The translations under genes were made by a program, and so were the position numbers. Under the pieces are notes generated by a model that was given only the letters and a program-made list of their open reading frames with translations, did no database searches and had not been told where the DNA came from. Source: Parablautia muri (GTDB lineage: Bacteria; Bacillota; Clostridia; Lachnospirales; Lachnospiraceae). Taken from it: DNA of 64,000 nt. Of this stretch, positions 18,841 through 26,960 are shown one piece after another (the stretch's first letter is position 1; each line of letters starts with the position of its first letter). The stretch is from positions 47,799 through 111,798 of the forward strand of contig NZ_QZDT01000013.1 of NCBI RefSeq assembly GCF_009917485.1, given 5' to 3'.

Positions 18841-19731
18841 CTATTTCCTTAATTTCGGATCCAATGCATCCCGCAGCCCATCCCCCATCAGATTAATCGC
18901 CAATGTGGTTAAGCCAATGGCAATACCGGGATACAGCAGCAAATGCGGAAATGATGTGACATAGCTTTTACCGGCTGACAACATAGCGCCCCATTCCGGT
19001 GTGGGCGGCTGTACACCCAGCCCTATATATGACAATGTTGCTGCCTGCGTAATCGTAGCGCCGATTCCCATTGTCGTACCTACAATTGTAGGAGAAATAA
19101 CATTGGGAAGCAGATGCTTAAACATAATAGATACCTTAGAACAGTTCATCGCCTCCGCCGCCTCTAAATATTCCTTCGTACGCTCAGCAAGAATCTGTCC
19201 TCTTGTCATACGGGCGCCATTTGGAACCGCACCGATAGACAATGCGATAATTGTATTGAAAAAACCAGGGCCAAGAGCCGTAGAGATAACAATACAAAGC
19301 AATGTTCCCGGAATCGCTGACCATACATCACAGAACCGCATAATCAGATTCTCTGTCTGTCCGCCAAAATATCCTGCTATAACCCCAAGGCTGGTGCCGC
19401 CTACCGCCGCAAAAAGAGAACCTATAATACCAAGCGCCAGGGAATAACGGCCGCCGTATAGAATCCTTGCCCACTGATCCCGGCCCAGATTATCCGTGCC
19501 GCACAAATGCTGCAAAGAAGGCTTTGCCAATGCATTCGCCATATCCATTTCATTTGGGTCACATCCGGCAAACACAGGAGCCAGCACACACAGGGCAATA
19601 ATAAATATCAGAAGAATCCCGCCTGTTTTTGCTGGCACCGTCTCGAAAACCCTTTTAAATGTACTGATAAAACGGGACTGCTTTTTCCTCTTTTTATTTG
19701 TCGTTTCGTTTATTTTTTCTTTTGCCATCAT
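18841..19731 (-). CDS. ABC transporter permease, DppC type
   Basis: About 296 residues. A basic cytoplasmic N-terminus, one helix, then the five-helix permease core with the EAA-type loop (YLEAAEAMNCSKVSIMFKHLLPN). The partner is the DppB-type permease encoded upstream. The best ribosome site, AAGGAGG, lies about 28 bases before the ATGATG start, unusually far, and no nearer in-frame start exists; the extra bases may form a structure or be a small insertion. Confidence 0.9.
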   Translation of the reverse strand: MMAKEKINETTNKKRKKQSRFISTFKRVFETVPAKTGGILLIFIIALCVLAPVFAGCDPNEMDMANALAKPSLQHLCGTDNLGRDQWARILYGGRYSLALGIIGSLFAAVGGTSLGVIAGYFGGQTENLIMRFCDVWSAIPGTLLCIVISTALGPGFFNTIIALSIGAVPNGARMTRGQILAERTKEYLEAAEAMNCSKVSIMFKHLLPNVISPTIVGTTMGIGATITQAATLSYIGLGVQPPTPEWGAMLSAGKSYVTSFPHLLLYPGIAIGLTTLAINLMGDGLRDALDPKLRK

Positions 19732-19782
19732 ACATTGCGTAGACTTCGTCTCGACTTTCCCTCCTTTTCTTCTGCAATATTT

Positions 19783-20718
19783 TTATTTACCGCTTATATA
19801 CTGCGCTTTGATTCTGGGGTCTACATATGCATACGCAATATCCATCAACAGGACTGCAAAAGCTGAAAACAGGGCCAGGATAATTGTTGAACCCCGGATA
19901 ACAGGATAATCACGCCCATTGATGCCATCCAAAAGATACAGTCCGCAGCCTGGAATTGTGAAAATCGTCTCAATAACGGCTGTTCCGCCAACGATCCGTC
20001 CTAAACCTCCAATGACCATGGTGATAATCGGCATTAGCGCATTTGGAAACATATGTTTCCAGATAACCTTTTTCTCCTTCTGCCCCTTCGCACGCGCTGT
20101 CACAACAAAATCAGCGCGGAATACCTCCAGCATGGAGGAACGGGTCTGCCTGGCATTTGCCGCAATTCCACCAATTCCTGCTGCAATGACCGGCATGATA
20201 AAACACTTCCAATTATTGATGCCCATCGGCGGGAGCCAGCCAAGTTTAACCGAAAAGAGTACTATCATCATCAGAGCAACCCAGAAATCAGGTACGGAAA
20301 CCAGGATCATAGAGATTGCCATCGACAGATTATCCTGCCATTTACTCTGATTCACTGCCGCAAAAACACCAAGGGGTATTCCAATGATAACCTGAATCAG
20401 CATTGCAAGCCCTCCAACCAGAATCGTAACAGGCAGTCTCCCTAAAAGTTCTCCGGATACTGATACGTCATACGACCATGAAGTGCCAAAATCCAATCTA
20501 AGGACACTTGAAAAGTAATTCACCAGTTGGATAAAATATGGCTGGTCCAGTCCAATCCTCTTGCGCATGGCTGCCACTTCCGCATCCGTTGCCGTAGATC
20601 CCAGCATGGTTCTTGCCGGATCTCCCGGAATAAAATAAGTAATGGTAAAGATTACAAAAGTGACACCCAGCATTATGACGATCATCCAAAGAAGACGTTT
20701 CAATACATACTTATACAT
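19783..20718 (-). CDS. ABC transporter permease, DppB type
   Basis: 311 residues, six predicted helices. The N-terminal MYKYVLKRLLWMIVIMLGV is typical of DppB/OppB, and the EAA loop ARAKGQKEKKVIWKHMFPNA contacts the ATPase. AGGAGGAAAAGA precedes the ATG. This is the first gene of the transporter operon. A predicted promoter (TTGCTT-17-TAAAAT) and a perfect LysR-type inverted repeat lie in the upstream region, pointing to activation by the LysR protein encoded at 23713. Confidence 0.92.
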   Translation of the reverse strand: MYKYVLKRLLWMIVIMLGVTFVIFTITYFIPGDPARTMLGSTATDAEVAAMRKRIGLDQPYFIQLVNYFSSVLRLDFGTSWSYDVSVSGELLGRLPVTILVGGLAMLIQVIIGIPLGVFAAVNQSKWQDNLSMAISMILVSVPDFWVALMMIVLFSVKLGWLPPMGINNWKCFIMPVIAAGIGGIAANARQTRSSMLEVFRADFVVTARAKGQKEKKVIWKHMFPNALMPIITMVIGGLGRIVGGTAVIETIFTIPGCGLYLLDGINGRDYPVIRGSTIILALFSAFAVLLMDIAYAYVDPRIKAQYISGK

Positions 20719-20821
20719 TCTTTTCCTCCTTTCTCCTACATTTTGTTACTTTTTCACAAACCGTTTCTTTAAAACAGTTTTCCATTTGGCATTTTCCTTC
20801 TACTATTTTCTTTATAATCTC

Positions 20822-20850
20822 ATTTTAGATTATCTGATTCGGACAAGCAA
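20822..20850 (-). promoter_or_regulatory. Predicted promoter of dppB operon
   Basis: On the minus strand, -35 TTGCTT and -10 TAAAAT with a 17-bp spacer. The LysR-type repeat at 20867-20889 is centred about 63 bp before the expected start point, the usual activation position for LysR proteins. Confidence 0.6.
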
Positions 20851-20866
20851 ACCGCTTTTTTTCTTC

Positions 20867-20889
20867 ATTTATGCACAACCTGCATAAAT
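20867..20889. promoter_or_regulatory. LysR-type operator (copy 2)
   Basis: Perfect inverted repeat ATTTATGCA-N5-TGCATAAAT. The same 9-bp arms and 5-bp spacing occur at 23603-23625 in the lysR promoter region. Confidence 0.75.
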
Positions 20890-20903
20890 GGATTGAAGTG
20901 AAA

Positions 20904-20936
20904 ATATCCGCCTGTTCTTAATCTCCAGGCGGATAT
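20904..20936 (-). terminator. Intrinsic terminator after amidohydrolase gene
   Basis: Perfect 11-bp stem ATATCCGCCTG / CAGGCGGATAT with an 11-base loop, followed on the minus strand by TTTT. It separates the MATE/amidohydrolase transcript from the dppB operon, which has its own promoter. Confidence 0.8.
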
Positions 20937-20940
20937 CTGT

Positions 20941-20964
20941 CCCCTGCCGCAAGCTGGCGGGGGT
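20941..20964. repeat. Second GC-rich hairpin beside terminator
   Basis: CCCCTGCC pairs with GGCGGGGG through one G-T pair around a short loop. It is upstream of the terminator on the same transcript and similar in form to the hairpins at 10289 and 41952. Confidence 0.4.
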
Positions 20965-21047
20965 GTCAAACTTATGTATGAAGCTTCCTGTCCTTCTATT
21001 CTTTACGTCTATACGGAGAATTCAGGCATCGGTTCCCACGCAGAAAT

Positions 21048-22085
21048 TCATGCTTTGTACAAACGCTGTGCATTACCTCCTAAAACCTGCCTCTTTTCCT
21101 CCTCTGTTATATCCAGATTTCTGACAAAATCCACTCCTTCCAAAAGCCACTCCCTGCGTACCGGATAGGATGTGCCAAAAATCACATGCTCCGCCCCAAG
21201 AATCCGTATTGCGCTCTCAAGCTGTATCTTCCCCCAGGGCTGTGCATGGGACATTTCGAAAAAGATATTTTTCTTAAACTGCTCCTCAATTTTACGATTG
21301 TCCGATTGAAAACGTGAAACCGCCTCCTTCTTGGCCTTAGCCGGAAACAGCATATTGCTGACTGCAAAGAAACCGCCTCCCAACATAGAGTGCACCATAC
21401 GAATATTCGGATATTTGTCAAAGAATCCGCTGAATAATTCGCGCGATACGGCCAAACCCTGATCCACACATCTTCCATAAGAACGGCGTACATTATTATA
21501 TTCATAGAAAGACTGATATTCTGCAGGAACTGGCGTATGATGCACATATACCGTCATACCCAGCTCATTCACCACTTTGAAAAAGCCAGCAAAGCGTTCA
21601 TGATCCAGATAATCCGCTCCATAATGAGCAGACAGCTGCAGGCCGTTCATGCCCAATTGCTCATGACAGCGCGCCAGCTCATCTATATTCTCCTGCTTTT
21701 CATCAGGCGGGACTACTGCAAGCGGAATCAATCTGCCCTTACTTTGTGCTGAATATTCACTCATCCGGTCATTAAAGAAACGACACATCTCAAGACTCAT
21801 CCATTCTTGGCAGCACGGTGTCTTTAATACCGCTTTATCTACGCCTGCACAATCCATATCCTTAAGCTGATGCTCAAGTATGTAGTCATGCTGCACATAA
21901 TTTAAGTTTTGATAGCCCGGCGGTTTTTCCAGGACGATTTGCCGCCGCTTCTCTGTGCCCGGAACCTCCTGCGTGCAACCATACCATCCGGATTCCCCTG
22001 GTATGTCCGCCAGAAACCGTTTCAGCAGTTCTTCATTTTCAAACAATTCCTCCGGCATCCAATACATATTTGCATCAATAATCAT
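21048..22085 (-). CDS. Amidohydrolase-2 family protein with altered metal site
   Basis: 345 residues of the ACMSD/resorcylate-decarboxylase TIM-barrel type. Landmarks: MIIDANMYW at the N-terminus where the family has a metal-binding HxH or ExH, VYVHHTPVP (His on strand 5, kept), VHSMLGGGFF (His kept), and FGTSYPVRREWL where the family has the metal ligand Asp in FGSDYP. Both HxH (now NxY) and the final Asp (now Ser) are lost, so a conventional metal-dependent mechanism looks impossible. AGGGAG precedes the ATG. It lies 20 bp after the MATE gene and ends at a strong terminator. The role is unknown; a repurposed binding protein or lyase is possible. Confidence 0.78.
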   Translation of the reverse strand: MIIDANMYWMPEELFENEELLKRFLADIPGESGWYGCTQEVPGTEKRRQIVLEKPPGYQNLNYVQHDYILEHQLKDMDCAGVDKAVLKTPCCQEWMSLEMCRFFNDRMSEYSAQSKGRLIPLAVVPPDEKQENIDELARCHEQLGMNGLQLSAHYGADYLDHERFAGFFKVVNELGMTVYVHHTPVPAEYQSFYEYNNVRRSYGRCVDQGLAVSRELFSGFFDKYPNIRMVHSMLGGGFFAVSNMLFPAKAKKEAVSRFQSDNRKIEEQFKKNIFFEMSHAQPWGKIQLESAIRILGAEHVIFGTSYPVRREWLLEGVDFVRNLDITEEEKRQVLGGNAQRLYKA

Positions 22086-22105
22086 CTTTTATTCTCCCTT
22101 CTCTT

Positions 22106-23515
22106 TCATGAACCGTTTTGTAAATCCTTAAAAATATTCCGAATGAGCACAGCCGCAATCAGAAAAGTCAACAAATCTGACACAGGCATAGAGTAAAGCA
22201 CCCCATCCAGATTAAAAAACAGTGGAAGCAGCAGGGCAAAGCCCACTCCAAAAATAACCTCTCTCACCATGGAAAGGACTGATGACTGGAACGCTTTTCC
22301 CAACGACTGCAAATAAATAAATGTTCCTTTGTTTACGGTCGCTAACGGCATCAGACACAGATAAATCCGAAATGCCTTCACTGCAAACGCCGTATAGTAT
22401 GGGCTTTCATTGGAAGCTCCAAATATCATGATCAATTGCCCTGGCAGAATTTCCACAATCAATAAAGCAATCAATCCTACCAGAAACTCTGCTGTCAATA
22501 ATTTTTTGAACAGTTCCAACGCCCTGTCCATCCGTTTTGCACCCACGTTATACCCCACAATCGGAATACAGCCTGCTGCTAAGCCCACCGAAATAGAAAT
22601 AACAATCTGGAAAAATTTCATGACAATACCAACCACTGCCATCGGAATCTGCGCATATTGCGCCTGTACAAAAATTTCATCCAGTGCGCCGTATTTAACT
22701 ATCATATTATTGACTGCCGCCATGGAGGCCACCAAAGAAATTTGTGAAAGAAAGCTGGTGATGCCCAGCGGCAGGAACTTCCTCATCAAATCGCCAAAAA
22801 TACCAAAGCTGCTTCTCTTAAGCTTCACCGCCTTCATATGGCACAGATACCAAGCTGCCAAAAGGGCTGTCAGTATCTGTCCTGCCACCGTTGCAATCGC
22901 GGCTCCCATCATTCCCCACCTAAATACATAAATCATGACAGGATCAAAGATAATATTAAAAACTGCGCCCAGCACCGTGGAAACCATAGCAAACTTCGGG
23001 CTTCCATCTGAGCGGATCACAGGATTCATTGCCTGTCCAAACATATAAAAGGGAATGCCATAAGAAATCCATGTAAAATACTCTTTTGCATGTGCAAACG
23101 TCTCCTCGTTAACCCGTCCGCCAAACATCTTCAGTATCTGCTCCTGAAAGACCAAGTACAGCACAGTTAAAATGGCGCTGACAGCAACACACAGTACAAT
23201 CGCGCATCCTATGCTCTTGTGTGCGTCCTCTCTCCGATCCGCCCCTAAACTGATACTTACAAAAGCGCAGCATCCATCGCCAATCATAACCGCCAGTGAT
23301 AAAGCAACCACCGTCAGCGGAAAAACTATATTATTAGCCGCATTGCCGTAAGAACCAAGATAATCTGCATTGGCTATAAAAATCTGATCGACAATATTGT
23401 ATAATGCCGCAACTAACAGGGAAATAATGCAGGGAATCGCATACTTTTGCATCAATGTACTTACCTTTTCCGTTTCCAGAAAAAAATTTGATTTTGACTC
23501 ATTTATCTGTTCCAT
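22106..23515 (-). CDS. MATE family efflux protein
   Basis: 469 residues, twelve predicted helices in two halves (ALYNIVDQIFIANADYLGS near the N-terminus is typical of the clostridial MATE branch). It is a probable exporter of a toxic compound or of products from the linked pathway. The minus-strand promoter TTGATT-17-TAGGAT precedes it, with the LysR-type repeat centred about 63 bp before the expected start point. It is the first gene of the operon with the amidohydrolase and diverges from the LysR gene. Confidence 0.88.
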   Translation of the reverse strand: MEQINESKSNFFLETEKVSTLMQKYAIPCIISLLVAALYNIVDQIFIANADYLGSYGNAANNIVFPLTVVALSLAVMIGDGCCAFVSISLGADRREDAHKSIGCAIVLCVAVSAILTVLYLVFQEQILKMFGGRVNEETFAHAKEYFTWISYGIPFYMFGQAMNPVIRSDGSPKFAMVSTVLGAVFNIIFDPVMIYVFRWGMMGAAIATVAGQILTALLAAWYLCHMKAVKLKRSSFGIFGDLMRKFLPLGITSFLSQISLVASMAAVNNMIVKYGALDEIFVQAQYAQIPMAVVGIVMKFFQIVISISVGLAAGCIPIVGYNVGAKRMDRALELFKKLLTAEFLVGLIALLIVEILPGQLIMIFGASNESPYYTAFAVKAFRIYLCLMPLATVNKGTFIYLQSLGKAFQSSVLSMVREVIFGVGFALLLPLFFNLDGVLYSMPVSDLLTFLIAAVLIRNIFKDLQNGS

Positions 23516-23557
23516 AACGCCTTCCTCGAAAAATAACTATATTTTATTACATTTATC

Positions 23558-23586
23558 ATCCTATATTATCTTAATTTGACAATCAA
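23558..23586 (-). promoter_or_regulatory. Predicted promoter of MATE/amidohydrolase operon
   Basis: Minus-strand -35 TTGATT (23581-23586) and -10 TAGGAT (23558-23563), spacer 17 bp. It overlaps the divergent lysR promoter. Confidence 0.55.
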
Positions 23587-23604
23587 ACCGATTTACCCTA
23601 TAAT
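23576..23604 (+). promoter_or_regulatory. Predicted promoter of lysR
   Basis: Consensus TTGACA, a 17-bp spacer, then consensus TATAAT. The LysR-type repeat begins inside the -10 box, so the regulator probably represses its own transcription. Confidence 0.8.
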
Positions 23605-23625
23605 TTATGCAGTAAGTGCATAAAT
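23603..23625. promoter_or_regulatory. LysR-type operator (copy 1)
   Basis: Perfect inverted repeat ATTTATGCA-N5-TGCATAAAT between the divergent MATE and lysR genes. It covers the lysR start point and lies at about -63 for the MATE promoter. Confidence 0.78.
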
Positions 23626-23634
23626 CCTTTTTAC

Positions 23635-23671
23635 AATACGCCATCTCGCGGAACGTAGCAGCGTTTGTTGT
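23635..23671. repeat. Single copy of dispersed 37-bp repeat
   Basis: Matches the tandem unit at 35620-35693 (shared pieces ATCTCGCGGA-type and GCGTTTGTT). Here it lies in the lysR leader. Confidence 0.5.
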
Positions 23672-23712
23672 CTGCATGTCCAAGTCATAGTCAAAAATGC
23701 GGGGGAATCAAT

Positions 23713-24603
23713 GTGGAACTGAATTATTTACAAGAATTTGTAGTTTTAGCCGATGTAGGAAATTATCTGGAAGCCGCAGAACAGCTTTATATTTCACAGT
23801 CCGCTCTTTCCAGACATATCAAAGCTATGGAAAATGAATTAGGAATACTCCTATTTGACCGAAACACAAGAAAGATTGAACTCAGTAAATTCGGGGAAAT
23901 TCTTTACCCGTACGCACTGAGCATCACTCAGACACGCGCCCAATACCAGGCCGCGCTTTTTGATTACAAAAAAAATATATTAGGAACCCTCTCCATTGGT
24001 TCTATCCCTGCCATGGCACAGTACAAGATTATAGATCTGCTTTTCCTTTTTCAACAGGAAAATTCTAATTTTTCATTAAACCTGATTGAAAACGATTCCC
24101 TGAATTTAATTGAGATGGTCAGGCGAAATGACCTCGAACTTGCTTTTATTCGAAGCAATACAAAGACCCACCCTGATTTTGTTCAGATTCTATACACTGA
24201 GGACCCTTTGGTAGCCGTTATGCCTGCCTTTCATAAATTTGCTGACAGAAAAACGCTGCGTCTTTCAGAGCTTACGGATGAAACGCTGCTGCTGCTCGAC
24301 TGTGACACGTTCATGTATCAGTTCTGTGTAAATGAATGCAGCAAAGCTGGATTCGAGCCCAAAATAGGCTATACCGGCAAGCGGAGCGAGAATATACTTG
24401 CCATGGTGGAAAAGGGCGCCGGTGTTGCCCTGTTGACCCAAAATCCTATCTTGCATTTGAAAAGCAATGATATTTCCATTGTGGAAATCACCCCACGCCT
24501 TTCCACCTGGATCAGTTTGATTTACCGCAAGGACAAAAAGCTCGGCGCGCCCGCCAAGCTATTTGTGTCCTTATTAGAATCGCAAAATGCGAAAAAGCCA
24601 TAA
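23713..24603 (+). CDS. LysR family transcriptional regulator
   Basis: About 296 residues starting at GTG 23713, chosen because the family motif ELNYLQEFVVLADVGNY begins there and GGGGGAA lies upstream. The N-terminal winged helix (LEAAEQLYISQSALSRHIKAMENELG) is followed by a periplasmic-binding-like effector domain (LGTLSIGSIPAMAQYKI, VAVMPAFHKFADRKT). It diverges from the MATE/amidohydrolase operon. A 23-bp inverted repeat occurs both here and upstream of the dppB operon, so I infer that it controls both. The inducer is likely the transported compound. Confidence 0.9.
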   Translation: MELNYLQEFVVLADVGNYLEAAEQLYISQSALSRHIKAMENELGILLFDRNTRKIELSKFGEILYPYALSITQTRAQYQAALFDYKKNILGTLSIGSIPAMAQYKIIDLLFLFQQENSNFSLNLIENDSLNLIEMVRRNDLELAFIRSNTKTHPDFVQILYTEDPLVAVMPAFHKFADRKTLRLSELTDETLLLLDCDTFMYQFCVNECSKAGFEPKIGYTGKRSENILAMVEKGAGVALLTQNPILHLKSNDISIVEITPRLSTWISLIYRKDKKLGAPAKLFVSLLESQNAKKP

Positions 24604-24702
24604 TCAATCAAAATACATTTCTCCATAGGACCTCCCCATAAACAGACCTTCCCCTTCCGGTTTCAGACCAGTCCAGTTGTGGGCTTAGAACTTCTTTTCA
24701 CC

Positions 24703-25815
24703 CTATTCTAATTCTCCTGCAACAGCTTCTAGATACGCACGGATAGGAAGATGCTGTGGGCAGCGTTTCTCACATTTTCCACATTTCAGACAGTCCGATG
24801 CCTTTCCGTGGGTCTGCGTCAGATTACCGTAATAGGTACTTGCTACCATTCCCTGAGGACCGCCAAACCGTTTCAGATTATTATAGACAGCAAAATAATC
24901 CGGAATCGCTATTTTTTTCGGGCAGTCATCAATACAATATCGGCAGGCTGTACATGGAATCGCAATGGATGCTTTGATAACCTTAGCTGCCTGTTCCACA
25001 ATTTTCTGTTCTTCCTCATCCAGCGGTTTAAATTCCTTCATGTAGCTGATGTTATCTGACATCTGTTCCTCATCACTCATGCCAGACAAAACCATCATCA
25101 CATTGCCAGGAGATGCTGCAAACCGGATTGCCCAGGAAGCCATGGAGCTATCCGGACAGTAATCCTGGTACAGCTTCTCTGCCTCCTTTGGTATATTTAC
25201 AAGGCTCCCTCCCTTAATGGGTTCCATAACAATCACCGGCTTATGGTGCTTTGTCGCCACCTCGTAGCATTTTCGGGATTCTACGGTGGCATCCTCCCAA
25301 TCCAGATAATTAAGCTGGATCTGTACATACTCCATCTCCGGATGCTTCGTCAGTATCTCATCCAAAAGCTCCGCTTTGTCATGGAAAGACAAGCCTATAT
25401 GCTTTACCTTCCCTTCCGCTTTTTTACGCTGTACAAATTCAAATGCATGCCAGTCCTCCGCCTGCCTGTAAGAGGGACCGCCCAGGCCATGAAGCCAGTA
25501 ATAATCCATATAGTCCACTCCCAGCCGCTCCAGCTGGCTTTCGAAGAATCCGTCCATTTCTTCCTCATGCCTTATCATAAACAGGGACAGCTTATCCGTA
25601 ATTGTATAAGACGTTCTGGGATAACGCTTTGCTACTGCTTCCCTGAAAGCCACCTCACTGTTTCCCCGATGGTAAGGGGCTGCCGTATCAAAGTAAGTAA
25701 AACCGTTTTCCATAAAGGCATCCGCCATCTTTTTCACTCTTTCGATATCTACACTGCTATAATCATCCTTGTCAAGCAGCGGAAGCCGCATCAGACCAAA
25801 ACCTAATTTTTTCAT
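24703..25815 (-). CDS. Aldo/keto reductase with C-terminal 4Fe-4S ferredoxin domain
   Basis: 370 residues. The aldo/keto reductase TIM barrel occupies residues 1-280 (GFGLMRLPLL, YFDTAAPYHRGNSE with catalytic Asp/Tyr, VKHIGLSFHD). It is followed by a ferredoxin-like tail with two cysteine clusters, CTACRYCIDDCP and CLKCGKCEKRCP, which should hold two 4Fe-4S clusters. This fusion is typical of strict anaerobes and implies electron transfer between ferredoxin and a carbonyl substrate. AGGGTGG precedes the second ATG. It diverges from a LysR gene. Confidence 0.92.
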   Translation of the reverse strand: MKKLGFGLMRLPLLDKDDYSSVDIERVKKMADAFMENGFTYFDTAAPYHRGNSEVAFREAVAKRYPRTSYTITDKLSLFMIRHEEEMDGFFESQLERLGVDYMDYYWLHGLGGPSYRQAEDWHAFEFVQRKKAEGKVKHIGLSFHDKAELLDEILTKHPEMEYVQIQLNYLDWEDATVESRKCYEVATKHHKPVIVMEPIKGGSLVNIPKEAEKLYQDYCPDSSMASWAIRFAASPGNVMMVLSGMSDEEQMSDNISYMKEFKPLDEEEQKIVEQAAKVIKASIAIPCTACRYCIDDCPKKIAIPDYFAVYNNLKRFGGPQGMVASTYYGNLTQTHGKASDCLKCGKCEKRCPQHLPIRAYLEAVAGELE

Positions 25816-25872
25816 TCATACCACCCTGCCTTTCTTTCTAAACAACTATGTTTTCACTTATTGTGCTTGCTC

Positions 25873-25901
25873 GTAACTATTCAGCTAGGCTGAACTGTTA
25901 C
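25873..25901. promoter_or_regulatory. 29-bp dyad in AKR/lysR intergenic region
   Basis: GTAAC-N2-TTCAGC-TAG-GCTGAA-N2-GTTAC: both arm pairs are perfect and symmetric. It lies between divergent genes, so it could be an operator for either; it is not the repeat used by the first LysR gene. Confidence 0.5.
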
Positions 25902-25939
25902 ACTCGCTATACTTGCTATAAATCTTAACACAGGGCGGC

Positions 25940-25968
25940 TTGATTCAGAAGTATGGATATGTTATCAT
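25940..25968 (+). promoter_or_regulatory. Predicted promoter of second lysR
   Basis: TTGATT, a 17-bp spacer, then TATCAT, ending 35 bp before the start codon. Confidence 0.55.
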
Positions 25969-26003
25969 GGCATAAAGTCAGAACTTAATATAAGGAGGCC
26001 CCT

Positions 26004-26960
26004 ATGTACAATCATCAGCTTGATACTTTCATCAAGATCGCGGATTTAGGAAGCTTTGGAAAAGCTGCCGAAGCCATGTATATTTCATCTCCCGCCATTC
26101 TTCAGCAGATCAATCTGCTTGAGCAAAGATGCGGTTTCAAGCTATTTGTCCGTTCCAATCATGGAGTGAAGCTGACATCTGCGGGAAAATCTCTTTACGA
26201 AGATGCCAAAACACTGATTCGTCTCTCAGAAGACGCACTGAATAAGGCTCGACTTCTTGCCGAATCCTCTGAACATACCGTACGTGTTGGAACTTCCTTA
26301 CTTTATAAATGCAGGCTTATTCCCGAAATATGGGCCTGGATCAGCGAGCGGCTTCCCGAATTGAGAATAGAAATTCTGCCCATGGCCGAATATCAGAATA
26401 GGAGTAATTCTTTTTCTATGCTTGGAATTAAGTATGATATGTGGGAGGGTATTTATGGAACGGGCGGCTGGAAAGGTATCTGTCAGTTTTTAGAACTTGC
26501 CCGCACCCCTATCTGCTGTGCCGTGGCAAAAAATCATCGTTTTGCAAAGACCGAAAAACTAACTTTGCAGGATTTGAATGGGGAATACCTTGTCATGCCA
26601 ATCAAAGGTGTGTCAGAGGAACTTGATGCGTTCCGCAATGAAATAATCCGGAATCATCCGACTATTCAAATCATTGATTCTGCTTATTATGGGATTGATA
26701 CTTTTACCATGTGTGAAGTCAATCCATATATTTTAATCACCCAGCCAGTGTACTCAGATATCCACACCAACCTTGTCATCATTCCTCTGGAAACAGAATA
26801 CACACTTCCCTATGGATTGATTTATGCCAACGAGCCTACTATCGCAACACAAAAATTGATTGCGACAAGCAGGGAATTCTTAAACACCCGGGAAATCAGC
26901 GCCCTGAAAGCATTCCAGCTTCATCCGGTCAGCATCCCCGCTACAGACAACAGGGCTTGA
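26004..26960 (+). CDS. LysR family transcriptional regulator
   Basis: 318 residues. N-terminal helix-turn-helix (FIKIADLGSFGKAAEAMYIS, AILQQINLLEQRCGFKLFVR) and an effector-binding domain. TAAGGAGG precedes the ATG. It diverges from the Fe-S aldo/keto reductase gene, its most likely target. The 3' end overlaps the convergent padR gene by 81 bp. Confidence 0.88.
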   Translation: MYNHQLDTFIKIADLGSFGKAAEAMYISSPAILQQINLLEQRCGFKLFVRSNHGVKLTSAGKSLYEDAKTLIRLSEDALNKARLLAESSEHTVRVGTSLLYKCRLIPEIWAWISERLPELRIEILPMAEYQNRSNSFSMLGIKYDMWEGIYGTGGWKGICQFLELARTPICCAVAKNHRFAKTEKLTLQDLNGEYLVMPIKGVSEELDAFRNEIIRNHPTIQIIDSAYYGIDTFTMCEVNPYILITQPVYSDIHTNLVIIPLETEYTLPYGLIYANEPTIATQKLIATSREFLNTREISALKAFQLHPVSIPATDNRA

